Shown here piece after piece: positions 53,982 to 63,355 of a DNA stretch of 64,000 nucleotides. Below the pieces are notes generated by a model. That model saw only the letters and a program-made list of their open reading frames with translations, was not told the origin of the DNA and ran no database searches. Position 1 is the stretch's first letter, and the number at the start of each line of letters is the position of its first letter. The position numbers and the translations under genes were made by a program. The stretch lies in assembly GCA_947570615.1 (NCBI GenBank), contig CANOVJ010000002.1, positions 1 to 64,000 on the forward strand. Reading direction: 5' to 3'. The stretch is from an uncultured Lachnospiraceae bacterium (GTDB taxonomy: Bacteria > Bacillota > Clostridia > Lachnospirales > Lachnospiraceae).

Positions 53982-54850
53982 GTCCAATCGTGAAAAAAAA
54001 AGGAGAGAAGTTTACATTACCCGGTAAATATCTCCTTTTTATTTTAACATTGTTGTGTACGGGTCTGATCGTAGTCACATTCAACACCAATTTTTTAAGC
54101 GCCCCCATCAGCGCGGTGGGCGGCGCGGTGATCGCCCCCCTGCAGGAGGGGATCAGCAAGGCCGGGAGCTGGCTTTCTACCCGTTCCCAGGAGCTGGTGC
54201 AGATCCGTTCGCTTCTGGAGGAAAACGCAAAATTAAAGTCCGAGATCGACGATCTCACCATGGAGAATATCCGCCTGCAGCAGGACCGATATGAGCTCAC
54301 CAATCTGAGGGAGCTTTATGATCTGGACGCCCAGTACGATGAATATGAAAAGATCGGGGCGCGGATCATTGCGAAGGATTCCGGGAACTGGTTTCATTCC
54401 TTTGTGATCAACAAGGGATCCGACGACGGCCTGTCCATCGATATGAATGTGATGGCCGGAAGCGGGCTGGTGGGGAGGGTGGTGGACGTTGGGCCCGGAT
54501 GGTCCAAGGTCATGTCCATCATCGACGACAACGCCAAAACCAGCGGCATGGTGCTTTCCACCTCTGACAAGCTGATTGTGAGCGGTGATCTGGAGCTCTA
54601 CGCGGACGGACTGATCCGGTTTGAGAAGCTCATCGACAGCGCGGACCGCGTGGTGGAGGGGGATAAGATTGTCACCTCCAATATCAGCGACAAATACCTG
54701 CCCGGCATTCTGATCGGATATATATCCAGTATCAATGTGGATTCCAACAACCTTACCAAATCGGGGCAGATCACGCCGGCGGTGGATTTTGAGCATCTGG
54801 AGGAGGTTTTGGTTGTGACGGAATTAAAGCAGACGGTAGGAGATTCTTAA
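53978..54850 (+). CDS. mreC: Rod shape-determining protein MreC
   Basis: A 290-residue bitopic membrane protein linking MreB to PBP2 and RodA outside the membrane. Short basic cytoplasmic start, one transmembrane helix (about 14-32), a coiled coil (residues ~70-108, LVQIRSLLEENAKLKSEIDDLTMENIRLQQ, seen as heptads), then two beta domains with KGSDDGLSIDMNV and ISDKYLPGILIGYI. Overlaps mreB by 4 bp; mreD begins one base after its stop. Confidence 0.95.
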   Translation: MSPIVKKKGEKFTLPGKYLLFILTLLCTGLIVVTFNTNFLSAPISAVGGAVIAPLQEGISKAGSWLSTRSQELVQIRSLLEENAKLKSEIDDLTMENIRLQQDRYELTNLRELYDLDAQYDEYEKIGARIIAKDSGNWFHSFVINKGSDDGLSIDMNVMAGSGLVGRVVDVGPGWSKVMSIIDDNAKTSGMVLSTSDKLIVSGDLELYADGLIRFEKLIDSADRVVEGDKIVTSNISDKYLPGILIGYISSINVDSNNLTKSGQITPAVDFEHLEEVLVVTELKQTVGDS

Positions 54851-55369
54851 GTGAAGCGATTAACAGTGTCCATCTTGCTGATCATCATATGCTTTTTGCT
54901 GCAGACCACGGTCTTTAAGGGGCTTGCCTTCGGCGGGATCGTGCCCAATCTGCTGATTGTGCTGACGGCCGCTTTCGGCTTCATGCGGGGGGAGCGCACG
55001 GGACTTCTGGTGGGTTTTTTCTGCGGGCTTCTGGCGGATATTTTTTTCGGGAACGTGCTGGGCTTAAATGCCATGATCTATATGTACATAGGGTATTTCA
55101 ACGGTAAGTTTAACAGAATCTTTTTTCCGGACGACATTAAGCTGCCGCTTCTTCTGATTTTCTTAAGCGATCTGGCATATGGTTTTTTATATTATGTTAC
55201 CCTGTTTCTGATGCGGGGGCGTTTTCAGCTTGATTATTATTTTCTGCATGTCATTCTGCCTGAAATCGTTTATACCCTGCTGATGACGCTGCTGCTATAT
55301 CCTCTGATCCTTCGCATCAACAGAGGGCTTGAGAATTCGGAACAAAGGAGTGCTAAAAAATTTGTTTGA
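54851..55369 (+). CDS. mreD: Rod shape-determining protein MreD
   Basis: A 172-residue integral membrane protein with five or six helices and the family pattern LLQTTVFKGLAFGGIVPNLLIVLTAAFGFMRGERTGLLVGFFCGLLADIFFG (cited as motifs FMRGERTG and GLLADIFFG). GTG start directly follows the mreC stop. The PBP2 gene overlaps its last codons by 8 bp. Confidence 0.93.
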   Translation: MKRLTVSILLIIICFLLQTTVFKGLAFGGIVPNLLIVLTAAFGFMRGERTGLLVGFFCGLLADIFFGNVLGLNAMIYMYIGYFNGKFNRIFFPDDIKLPLLLIFLSDLAYGFLYYVTLFLMRGRFQLDYYFLHVILPEIVYTLLMTLLLYPLILRINRGLENSEQRSAKKFV

Positions 55370-58229
55370 GGAATTATGGGAAAATTTTATCAATACGATC
55401 ACATCCAGAGCCTTTGTGATTATCGTGGCGCTCGTGTGTGTGAGCGCGGTTCTTATCAACAGGGTATTCGACCTGCAGATCGTCCACGGGGAGGAGTATC
55501 TTGAATCCTTCAGGATGAAAATCATGCGGGAGCGTACCATCAAGGGCAGCCGGGGCTGCATCTATGACCGCAACGGAAATCTCCTGGCCTACAATGAGCT
55601 GGCCCATTCCGTCACCATAGAGGACGTCTATGAGAGCGGTAAGATGAAAAATCTGAACCTGAACACCACCATATACAGGCTGATCGGCATGATCGAGAGT
55701 AACGGGGATACGCTGGTCAGCGACTTTAAAATCATTCTGGACAAAAACGGACGTTATTCCTATACGGTGGAGGGAACCCAGCTCTACCGTTTTCTGGCGG
55801 ACGTGTACGGTCATCTCACCATCGATCAGCTCGAGGAGAAGGAGCGGACCGCCACCGCCGCCGAGGTGGTGGATTATCTGTGCGGCTGGAACCGTTTCCG
55901 GATCGGGGAATATACCCAGGAGGACGATAAGGACTCCTTTATACCGGGAAACGGATATACGAAGGAGGAGGCCCTTAAGATCCTCACCGTCCGCTATGAT
56001 ATGAGCAACAACAGCTATCAGAAATATATGCCCACAACGGTGGCCACGGATATCTGCGAGGAGACGGTGGCGATCGTGATGGAGAACAACATGGATCTGC
56101 CCGGCGTCTCCATTGAGGAGGACACCATAAGGCGTTATGTGGACAGCGTATATTTTTCTCATATTCTGGGCTATACCGGCAAGGTGTCACAGGATGAGCT
56201 CGCGCTTCTCCAGGAGGAGCATGAGGAGATGGCGTACGACTCCAACGATACCGTAGGAAAGCTGGGCATCGAAAAGTCCATGGAATCCTGGCTGCAGGGG
56301 ACCAAGGGCAGCGAGACGATTTTCGTGGACAATGTGGGTAAGGTGACGGAGACCACCAATTATGTGGAGCCTGTGGCGGGAAATAACGTATATCTTACCC
56401 TGGACAAGGACTTACAGATTGCCGTTTATAAGATTTTAGAGCAGAAGCTGGCGGGAATTCTCTGTTCCACCATCATCAACGCCAGGGAGTTCAACACGGC
56501 CGAGAGCAAGAGCAGTAATATCAAGATTCCCATCTATGACGTATATTTTGCGCTGATCAACAACAACGTGATCGATACGGAACATTTTTCCGACTCTGCG
56601 GCGGGGAGGAACGAAAAGGATGTATACGCGGCATTTCTGGAGAGAAAGGCCACAGTTTTTGAGACTCTGCGGACAGAGCTCACACAGACCCTCACCCCAT
56701 ACGACCAGCTTGATATGGAATATCAGGTTTATGAGAGCTATATTGCGGAGATGCTCTATGAAAACGGGATCATCGTAAGAAGCAGGGTGGATACCACGGA
56801 TGAAACATACATTGCATGGACCAAAAACGAAGTGATCAGCCTGAAGGAGTTCCTCACCTACTGTATTGCCCGGAACTGGATCGACGTGACCAGGCTGAAT
56901 ATGGAGAGTCAGTATTCCGATTCGGAAGAAATTTACTCCCGGATTGTGGATTACGTTTTTGAACAGCTGCAGGAGGATCAGAGCTTTACCAAAAGCATAT
57001 ACCGCTTTATGATCAAAAAGGACGTGATCTCCGGCAATCAGATCTGCCATATCCTTCTGGAGCAGGGGCTGATCGATCTCACGGACGAGGAGAAGGATCA
57101 GTTCGAAAGAGGCGCGGTATCCTCCTATAATTTTATCATGGAGCGGATCAGAAAGCTGGACATCACCCCGGCCCAGCTTGCCCTGGATCCCTATTCCGCA
57201 TCCGCCGTCGTCACCGATTCCAATACCGGCGACGTTCTGGCGCTGGTGACGTATCCGGGGTACGACAACAATATGATGGCAAACGGCGTCAATGCGGAGT
57301 ATTATTCCAGGCTCCTGAACGATCTGTCCAGGCCGCTGAACAATTACGCCACCACACAGCTTACGGCTCCCGGCTCCACCTACAAGATGGTGAGCGCCAC
57401 TGCCGGCCTGATGGAAGGTGCGATTACGCCTTACACCACCTACACCTGTAACGGGATCTTCGAAAAGATCGATCCGCCGCCCACCTGCTGGATTTACTCC
57501 GGACGGCACGGGGCGCTGAATGTGACGGAGGGGATCCGCCATTCCTGCGACGTGTTTTTTTATGAGCTGGGATACCGGCTTGGGACGGTGGGAGAGAGCT
57601 ACTCCTCCGACGCGGGACTCGACATTCTGGCGAAATACGCGGATATGTACGGACTCACGGAGCTTTCCGGTATCGAGATGGAGGAGTCGGCGCCCAATGT
57701 ATCCACGGAGGATGCGGTGCGTTCTTCCATCGGACAGGGCTCTAACGCCTTTTCAACGGTGGGACTTGCCAGATACCTGACCACGGTGGCCAACAGCGGC
57801 ACCTGCTTTGATCTGACGCTGATCGACAGGATCACGGATCACAGCGGCGTCCTTGTGAAGGATAACAGCGCGCAGATCCGAAATATCATTGAGATGGATC
57901 AGGAGAACTGGGACGCCATCCACCAGGGAATGCGTCAGGTGATCGAAAACCGGTCGGATTACAGAGATCTGACCATCGAGGTGGCGGGTAAGACGGGTAC
58001 GGCGGAGGAAAATGCCAACCGGGGTAACCACGCGCTTTTCGCCTGTTACGCTCCCTACGAGAATCCGGAAATCGCCATTGTCACCAGGATCGCCTATGGC
58101 TATACAGCCAGCTACGCCGCCAAAACCACCAAGGATATTCTCAAATATTATTATAACCTGGAGGACAGGGATACGCTGATCACCGGGGAGGCCACACCCA
58201 TGACGGGAGGAACGGTAAGCGGCGATTAA
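55362..58229 (+). CDS. mrdA: Penicillin-binding protein 2 (elongation-specific class B transpeptidase), enlarged
   Basis: A 955-residue class B PBP, versus about 630-720 in most rods. N-terminal membrane anchor (VIIVALVCVSAVLINRVFDLQI), dimerisation domain from GSRGCIYDRNGNLLAYNE, then the transpeptidase: Ser672-x-x-Lys675 in PGSTYKM, SCD at 728-730 (SxD, as in PBP2) and Lys877-Thr-Gly. Extra length is an insertion of about 245 residues (~365-608) between LTLDKDLQIAVYKILEQKLAG and SAVVTDSNTGDVLALVTYPGYD, acidic and helical. TTG 55362 has AAAGGAG at 11 bp; GTG 55350 is possible. It works with RodA at 60193. Confidence 0.93.
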   Translation: MFEELWENFINTITSRAFVIIVALVCVSAVLINRVFDLQIVHGEEYLESFRMKIMRERTIKGSRGCIYDRNGNLLAYNELAHSVTIEDVYESGKMKNLNLNTTIYRLIGMIESNGDTLVSDFKIILDKNGRYSYTVEGTQLYRFLADVYGHLTIDQLEEKERTATAAEVVDYLCGWNRFRIGEYTQEDDKDSFIPGNGYTKEEALKILTVRYDMSNNSYQKYMPTTVATDICEETVAIVMENNMDLPGVSIEEDTIRRYVDSVYFSHILGYTGKVSQDELALLQEEHEEMAYDSNDTVGKLGIEKSMESWLQGTKGSETIFVDNVGKVTETTNYVEPVAGNNVYLTLDKDLQIAVYKILEQKLAGILCSTIINAREFNTAESKSSNIKIPIYDVYFALINNNVIDTEHFSDSAAGRNEKDVYAAFLERKATVFETLRTELTQTLTPYDQLDMEYQVYESYIAEMLYENGIIVRSRVDTTDETYIAWTKNEVISLKEFLTYCIARNWIDVTRLNMESQYSDSEEIYSRIVDYVFEQLQEDQSFTKSIYRFMIKKDVISGNQICHILLEQGLIDLTDEEKDQFERGAVSSYNFIMERIRKLDITPAQLALDPYSASAVVTDSNTGDVLALVTYPGYDNNMMANGVNAEYYSRLLNDLSRPLNNYATTQLTAPGSTYKMVSATAGLMEGAITPYTTYTCNGIFEKIDPPPTCWIYSGRHGALNVTEGIRHSCDVFFYELGYRLGTVGESYSSDAGLDILAKYADMYGLTELSGIEMEESAPNVSTEDAVRSSIGQGSNAFSTVGLARYLTTVANSGTCFDLTLIDRITDHSGVLVKDNSAQIRNIIEMDQENWDAIHQGMRQVIENRSDYRDLTIEVAGKTGTAEENANRGNHALFACYAPYENPEIAIVTRIAYGYTASYAAKTTKDILKYYYNLEDRDTLITGEATPMTGGTVSGD

Positions 58230-58281
58230 CAGGTTCAGAGGGAGTGAAATCCTCATTTGTACGCCCGCCGGGAGCGGGCAG

Positions 58282-58977
58282 ATGGGAGTCAGATTGAAAA
58301 ATTCAGTTATCATAAAAAGCTTTCCAAACGGTATCGTACTGTATCTGGACGAGGAGCTTCCCTTTGAGGAGCTGCTGGCCGATATCGGAGAAAAATTCAG
58401 GGATTCCAGCGGCTTTTTCAAGGATGCCCGTATGGCTCTCTCCATCCGGGGGCGCGCTCTCTCCGAGAAGGAGGAGCGGCAGGTAATCCACGCCATCAGC
58501 AGCAATTCCCGGCTCCAGATTCTGTGTCTGGTGGGAGAGGACGATGCCACCAACCGCAATTTTGTAAAGGCCCTGCAGCTCACAGCCTCCGCCAACGAGG
58601 CGGCCGCGGATCAGGAGGGCCAGTTTTATAAGGGGACTCTGAAAAACGGGCAGACGCTGGAGACAGAGTCCAGTATTGTGATTATCGGGGACGTTTATCC
58701 CGGTTCCACCATCATTTCCGCAAGGGATATCATCATCCTGGGAGGCCTGTACGGGAAGGCCTACGCAGGAGGCAACGGCAGGGAAGGGCATTATATTGCA
58801 GCGCTTGAAATGTCACCGGAAAAGCTACAGATCGGTGATTTCAAATACAGAGCCAAAGACAAAAAACCGAAGTGGTCCATCAAACCCAGGGTACAGCCGA
58901 AAATTGCATACATAAAGGATGAAATAGTGGTCATCGATTCTCTCACAAAAGATTTACTGAGTGAATTGCCTGTTTAA
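58282..58977 (+). CDS. minC: Septum site-determining protein MinC
   Basis: FtsZ-assembly inhibitor, 231 residues. N-terminal domain begins KNSVIIKSFPNGIVLYLDEELPFEELL; C-terminal beta-helix has GDVYPGSTIISARDIIILGGLYGKAYAGGNG. ATG 58282 is used here; TTG 58294 with GGGAG before it would give the typical MinC start. It forms minCDE with the two next genes. Confidence 0.94.
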   Translation: MGVRLKNSVIIKSFPNGIVLYLDEELPFEELLADIGEKFRDSSGFFKDARMALSIRGRALSEKEERQVIHAISSNSRLQILCLVGEDDATNRNFVKALQLTASANEAAADQEGQFYKGTLKNGQTLETESSIVIIGDVYPGSTIISARDIIILGGLYGKAYAGGNGREGHYIAALEMSPEKLQIGDFKYRAKDKKPKWSIKPRVQPKIAYIKDEIVVIDSLTKDLLSELPV

Positions 58978-59043
58978 GAGGTTTTTCTCAGGGGACGATA
59001 ATTCATTAACAGCAGGCCGCCATGCGGCAAAACGGAGGTAAGC

Positions 59044-59835
59044 ATGAGTGAAGTAATTGTCGTCACGTCAGGGAAAGGCGGAGTGGGTAAGACCACCACA
59101 TCCGCAAACATTGGAACAGGTCTTGCAGCAATGGGCAAAAGAGTGGTGATGATCGACACGGACATCGGCCTTCGAAACCTGGATGTGGTCATGGGACTGG
59201 AGAACAGGATCGTCTACAATCTCGTGGACGTGGTGGAGGGAAAATGCCGGATCAAGCAGGCGCTGATCAGGGACAAGCGTCATCCCAGCCTCTATCTGAT
59301 GCCCTCGGCCCAGACAAAGGATAAATCGGCGGTCAGTCCCGCCCAGATGGTGGAAATGATCGGCCAGCTCAGGGAACAGTTCGACTACATCATACTGGAC
59401 TGCCCGGCAGGGATCGAGCAGGGGTTCCGCAACGCGATTGCCGGAGCGGACAGGGCGCTGGTGGTGACTACGCCGGAGGTGTCCGCCATAAGAGACGCGG
59501 ACCGTATTATCGGCCTTCTGGAGGCCAGCGATTTTTCCCGCATCGATCTGATCATCAACCGCCTGCGCTATGATATGGTCAGACGGGGGGATATGATGAG
59601 CGCCGCAGATGTGGTTGATATACTGGCCATCAGCCTGATCGGCATTGTGCCGGACGATGAGAACGTGGTGGTTGCCACCAATCAGGGGGAGCCTCTTGTA
59701 GGGAATAATACACTGGCAGGAAAGGCATATCAGAATATATGCTATCGGATAACCGGAAAAGAAATCCCGTTTCTGGAATTTGAAAAGGGCGTTTCCTTCT
59801 GGACCAGGGTGTCGGGTATTTTTCATAAAAATTAG
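59044..59835 (+). CDS. minD: Septum site-determining ATPase MinD
   Basis: A 263-residue ParA/MinD ATPase. Deviant Walker A SGKGGVGKTTTSANIG, switch MIDTDIGLRNLDVVMGLENR, and DCPAGIEQGFRNA. The C-terminus (FEKGVSFWTRVSGIFHKN) is the amphipathic membrane-targeting helix. AACGGAGG precedes the ATG. MinE follows 12 bp after its stop. Confidence 0.96.
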   Translation: MSEVIVVTSGKGGVGKTTTSANIGTGLAAMGKRVVMIDTDIGLRNLDVVMGLENRIVYNLVDVVEGKCRIKQALIRDKRHPSLYLMPSAQTKDKSAVSPAQMVEMIGQLREQFDYIILDCPAGIEQGFRNAIAGADRALVVTTPEVSAIRDADRIIGLLEASDFSRIDLIINRLRYDMVRRGDMMSAADVVDILAISLIGIVPDDENVVVATNQGEPLVGNNTLAGKAYQNICYRITGKEIPFLEFEKGVSFWTRVSGIFHKN

Positions 59836-59847
59836 GAGGTGGGCCGT

Positions 59848-60120
59848 ATGGGGATCAGGAGTTTTTTTGGCAGAAGAAAATCGAGGGAAATCGCAAAAGA
59901 CCGCTTAAAGATACTGCTCATTTCCGACCGGGTGAACTGTTCCCCGGAGATGATGGAGATGATCAAGACAGACATAGCCAAGGTTATCTCAAAATACATG
60001 AAGATTGACACGGAAAGTATGGAGATACAGATCGCCAAAACGGACGCCAGAGGACGGGACAAGACTCCCATCCTTTACGCCAATATACCGATTCTTGATT
60101 TACACAAAAATGCGAACTGA
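59848..60120 (+). CDS. minE: Cell division topological specificity factor MinE
   Basis: A 90-residue MinE. The N-terminal membrane/MinD-binding part is FFGRRKSREIAKDRLKILLISDR and the dimerisation domain MKIDTESMEIQIAKTD. ATG 59848 has AGGAGGT at 7 bp, so the GTG at 59839 is unlikely. It implies pole-to-pole Min oscillation rather than the DivIVA type. GC-rich inverted repeats follow at 60123-60175. Confidence 0.94.
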   Translation: MGIRSFFGRRKSREIAKDRLKILLISDRVNCSPEMMEMIKTDIAKVISKYMKIDTESMEIQIAKTDARGRDKTPILYANIPILDLHKNAN

Positions 60121-60192
60121 CGCATTCCCCTCCCGGGAAAGCCCCGCCGGGCGGCCGGGGGATGAGGGGAGCGCCGGTTAAAGGTGAGAAAC

Positions 60193-61305
60193 ATGCTCAG
60201 ACACTATAAAATACGTCATTATAACTTCAAACTTGTCCTGCTGGTGACTGCCCTGGCGGTGATTGGGATCATCGCCGTGGGCAGCGCCGAGCCGGAGTTA
60301 AAGAGCAGACAGATGGCCGGCTTCGCCTTCGGTCTGTTTCTGATGCTGGTGATCTCGCTGTTTGATTATTCGGTGCTCCTGAATCTTTACTGGGTCATGT
60401 ATGTGGTCAATCTGATTCTGCTGGTGCTGGTAATTTTCATGGGGAGAACCGCCAACAACGCCCAGAGATGGCTGCAGATTGCGGGGATCCGCTTCCAGCC
60501 CTCCGAGCTTGCCAAGATCCTGCTGATCCTGTTCTTTGCCCAGCTTATCTTAAAGCACCAGGAAAAGCTCAATACCTTTAAGTACATTATGCTCTGTCTC
60601 GTCCTGTTTGCCGTACCCGCGGGCCTTGTCCTGAAACAGCCCGACCTCTCTACCACCATCGTCATCTGTGTGTGTTTCTGCATGGTCATGTTTGTGGGCG
60701 GCCTGAGCTGGAAGGTGATCGGCGGTATTCTTGCGGTGGTAGTTCCGACCTTTCTGATTTTCCTGTATCTGATCCTGCAGCCGGACCAGAAGCTGATCCC
60801 TCAGGACAATTATCAGCTTCTGCGGGTGGTCGCCTTCTTTAATAAGGAAGAATATGCAAATTCCCTGGGCTATCAGCAGGAGTACGCCGTCATGGCCATC
60901 GGCTCCGGACAGCTCACAGGAAAGGGCTATCAGAACAACCAGATCAGCTCCGTAAAGAACGCCAACTTTATCGCGGAACAGCAGACGGACTTTATATTTG
61001 CGGTGATCGGGGAGGAATTCGGCTTTGTGGGGGCGAGCGTGGTGATCGTGCTGGTTCTTCTGATCAGCATAGAATGCCTGCTCACGGCAAGAAGGGCGAA
61101 GGATATTGCGGGAACCATCATTGCGGCGGGGGTTGGCTCCATGATCGGCTTTCAGGCCTTCATCAACATCGGGGTTGTGACTTATCTGCTCCCGAATACG
61201 GGACTTCCGCTCCCTTTCGTGAGCTACGGACTGACCTCCCTGGTAAGTTCTTTTATCGGAATTGGATTTGTTTTAAATGTGGGGTTACAATGCAGAGAAA
61301 AATGA
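60193..61305 (+). CDS. rodA: FtsW/RodA/SpoVE family peptidoglycan polymerase, probably RodA
   Basis: A 370-residue SEDS-family glycosyltransferase with ten membrane helices. Signatures: RWLQIAGIRFQPSELAKILLILFFA near residue 95, LLKQPDLST-type KQPDLSTTIVI, and the C-terminal NIGVVTYLLPNTGLPLPFVSYG. ATG 60193 is used, with AAAGGTGA ahead. The family distinction from FtsW is by context: it lies with mreBCD, PBP2 and minCDE, so RodA paired with PBP2 is likely. Confidence 0.9.
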   Translation: MLRHYKIRHYNFKLVLLVTALAVIGIIAVGSAEPELKSRQMAGFAFGLFLMLVISLFDYSVLLNLYWVMYVVNLILLVLVIFMGRTANNAQRWLQIAGIRFQPSELAKILLILFFAQLILKHQEKLNTFKYIMLCLVLFAVPAGLVLKQPDLSTTIVICVCFCMVMFVGGLSWKVIGGILAVVVPTFLIFLYLILQPDQKLIPQDNYQLLRVVAFFNKEEYANSLGYQQEYAVMAIGSGQLTGKGYQNNQISSVKNANFIAEQQTDFIFAVIGEEFGFVGASVVIVLVLLISIECLLTARRAKDIAGTIIAAGVGSMIGFQAFINIGVVTYLLPNTGLPLPFVSYGLTSLVSSFIGIGFVLNVGLQCREK

Positions 61306-61313
61306 TGTATAAT
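61285..61313 (+). promoter_or_regulatory. Sigma-A promoter for mgsA
   Basis: TTACAA (61285-61290), 17-bp spacer, TATAAT (61308-61313), lying over the rodA stop and 53 bp before the mgsA ATG. Confidence 0.6.
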
Positions 61314-61365
61314 AGTAACAGTTTTTTATATAAGGGTATAAACAGTAAATGTAGGAGGGCTTAGA

Positions 61366-61761
61366 ATGAATATTGCATTAATAGCACATGATGCGAAAAA
61401 GAAATTAATGCAGAACTTCTGTATTGCTTATCGGGGGATACTGAGCAAGAACGAATTGTATGCGACAGGCACGACGGGAAGACTGGTGGAGGAAGTGACG
61501 AACCTGAATATCCACAAATTCCTGGCCGGGCATCTTGGAGGGGAGCAGCAGATCGGCGCTCAGATCGAGCACAACGAGATGGATCTGGTTATTTTCCTGC
61601 GCGACCCTCTGACAAGCAAGAATCACGAGCCGGACGTCAACAACGTGGTCAGGCTCTGTGACATGCACAACATTCCGCTGGCAACCAACCTTGCGACGGC
61701 GGAACTGCTGATCAAGTCTTTGGACAGAGGAGATTTAGAGTGGCGTGAGATGTACAAGTAA
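61366..61761 (+). CDS. mgsA: Methylglyoxal synthase
   Basis: Converts dihydroxyacetone phosphate to methylglyoxal, a glycolytic bypass under phosphate limitation. The 131-residue protein has the full family pattern: [17 protein letters not shown], the phosphate-binding [38 protein letters not shown] with the catalytic Asp region, and [18 protein letters not shown] precedes the ATG. It is an unexpected partner for cell-shape genes, with a separate promoter. The next gene overlaps its end by 17 bp. Confidence 0.96.
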   Translation: MNIALIAHDAKKKLMQNFCIAYRGILSKNELYATGTTGRLVEEVTNLNIHKFLAGHLGGEQQIGAQIEHNEMDLVIFLRDPLTSKNHEPDVNNVVRLCDMHNIPLATNLATAELLIKSLDRGDLEWREMYK

Positions 61762-62737
61762 AAAAACTTTTCCCGGGAAGATTTTTTCCGTGTTTTTCTG
61801 CCTCATGTTTTTGCTCACCGGATGCGGACAGGCCCAGTTTGCCATGCCCTACACGGTAGATTCCGAGGTGAGCAGCTTTCGTGTGGTGAGCCGGGAGGAG
61901 AGGAGCGAGACGGCGGAGCCCTTTGCGGAGGGACTCTGTGTCGTAAATACCAATATCGTACCGGAGAGCGTGGATATGTCAAACGCTTCCGCGGCAGGGC
62001 TGTTCGATTTAAACAGGCGAAGAACCCTTTACGCAAAAAATGTCCATGAGCGGCTTTATCCGGCCAGCCTTACCAAGGTTATGACGGCGCTTGTGGCGTT
62101 GGAGCAGGGATCGGTGGATTCCATGCTCACCGCTACGGCAAATGTGAGAAATTTAGAGTCAGGCGCACAGGTCTGCGGGATCCGGGAGGGGGATCAGATG
62201 ACTCTGGATCAGGCGCTGCATCTGCTTCTGATCAATTCAGCCAACGACGCCGGCGTGATGATCGCGGAGGGGCTTGCGGGGTCTGTGGAGGCCTTTGCGG
62301 AACTGATGAACGAGAAGGCGGCTGCTCTGGGGGCGACCAATACGCATTTTATGAATCCCCACGGCCTTTCCGACGAGGAGCATTATACAACAGTCTACGA
62401 CATGTATCTGATCATGGACGCGGCGATGGATTATTCTCTGTTTAACGAGATTATCGGGATGGATTCCTATACCACGGTGTATAATGATTCCTCCGGCAAT
62501 CCAAAAGAGATCACGGTGAATAATTCCAACTATTATCTGAGAGGAGAGGCCCAGGCGCCCAGCGGGATCACTGTGCTCGGGGGCAAGACAGGCACCACCA
62601 GCGCGGCGGGTTCCTGTCTGATACTTGTGTCCCGGGATTCGGGCAGCAATCCCTATATTTCTGTCATTCTCCGGGCGGATAGCAGGGACGTCCTGTATAC
62701 GCAAATGACAGATTTGCTGGAGGAAATAAACAAATAG
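61745..62737 (+). CDS. D-alanyl-D-alanine carboxypeptidase lipoprotein (S11, DacF/PBP5-like)
   Basis: A 330-residue serine D,D-carboxypeptidase that trims stem pentapeptides. The N-terminus is a lipoprotein signal: basic start, hydrophobic run, lipobox LLTGC (Cys about residue 27). Active-site motifs: SLTK in [15 protein letters not shown] in [10 protein letters not shown] and KTG in [11 protein letters not shown]. The usual C-terminal PBP5 domain II is missing, so the protein is short. GTG 61745 lies in the mgsA end; no clear Shine-Dalgarno, perhaps coupled. Confidence 0.92.
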   Translation: MRCTSKKTFPGKIFSVFFCLMFLLTGCGQAQFAMPYTVDSEVSSFRVVSREERSETAEPFAEGLCVVNTNIVPESVDMSNASAAGLFDLNRRRTLYAKNVHERLYPASLTKVMTALVALEQGSVDSMLTATANVRNLESGAQVCGIREGDQMTLDQALHLLLINSANDAGVMIAEGLAGSVEAFAELMNEKAAALGATNTHFMNPHGLSDEEHYTTVYDMYLIMDAAMDYSLFNEIIGMDSYTTVYNDSSGNPKEITVNNSNYYLRGEAQAPSGITVLGGKTGTTSAAGSCLILVSRDSGSNPYISVILRADSRDVLYTQMTDLLEEINK

Positions 62738-62780
62738 GAGTTGTTTTTTATCCTGTTATCACTTATAATAAAAATATCTT

Positions 62781-62809
62781 TTGATTACATAGAGCAAAAT
62801 ATATATACT
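62781..62809 (+). promoter_or_regulatory. Sigma-A type promoter for the small P-loop-like gene
   Basis: TTGATT (62781-62786), 17-bp spacer, TATACT (62804-62809), followed by AGGAGGGTTTACC and the ATG at 62826. The leader would be only about 10 nt, so an alternative further upstream (TATAAT at 62764) is possible. Confidence 0.45.
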
Positions 62810-62825
62810 TCAGGAGGGTTTACCA

Positions 62826-63245
62826 ATGGTTCAATTAGTAGCGGGCAAAAAGGGGAAAGGCAAGACCAAATATTTATTAGATAAAGTAAATACTGAGGTA
62901 CAGAGTGTATCCGGCAATATCGTATATTTAGACAAGAGCACCAAGCATATGTATGAGCTGAACAACAGGATCCGTCTGATTGATGTTTCTTCTTATCTTG
63001 TGAGCGATTCGGACGAGTTCGTGGGCTTCGTGAGCGGAATCATCTCGCAGGATCATGATCTCGAGAAGATGTATTTCGACAGCTTCCTCAAGATTGCCTG
63101 CCTGGAGGAGGGTGGTGTGGAGCCCGTGATCCGCAAGCTCGACAGCATCAGCGAGAAATTCAACGTGGATTTTGTGATCAGTATTTCCCTGGATGAAGAG
63201 GAGCTCCCCGCATCTCTTAAGGACAAGATTATTGTCTCCTTATAA
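62826..63245 (+). CDS. Small P-loop-like protein of unknown function
   Basis: A 139-residue soluble protein. The start MVQLVAGKKGKGKTKYLLDKV has a Walker A-like GxKGKGKT with normal Thr. IVYLDKSTKHMYELNNRIRLIDVSSYLV follows (as VYLDKS and RIRLIDVSSY), but no clear Walker B. The C-terminal half is acidic. A conserved clostridial protein of this type is often labelled a PilT-like twitching protein without support. AGGAGGG precedes the ATG. A strong terminator follows, so it is monocistronic. Confidence 0.75.
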   Translation: MVQLVAGKKGKGKTKYLLDKVNTEVQSVSGNIVYLDKSTKHMYELNNRIRLIDVSSYLVSDSDEFVGFVSGIISQDHDLEKMYFDSFLKIACLEEGGVEPVIRKLDSISEKFNVDFVISISLDEEELPASLKDKIIVSL

Positions 63246-63285
63246 GAGTTTTTTCAGGGCAACTTCTAAAATGGTAATTGCATAA

Positions 63286-63315
63286 ACGCCCCCGGAAGGA
63301 TTCCGGGGCGTTTTT
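63286..63315 (+). terminator. Rho-independent terminator
   Basis: ACGCCCC-CGGAA pairs with TTCCG-GGGCGT (one bulged C), followed by TTTTT. Confidence 0.85.
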
Positions 63316-63355
63316 CGCATGCGCGGGGGATGCGCAGAAAAATTCATTAGCTTAA

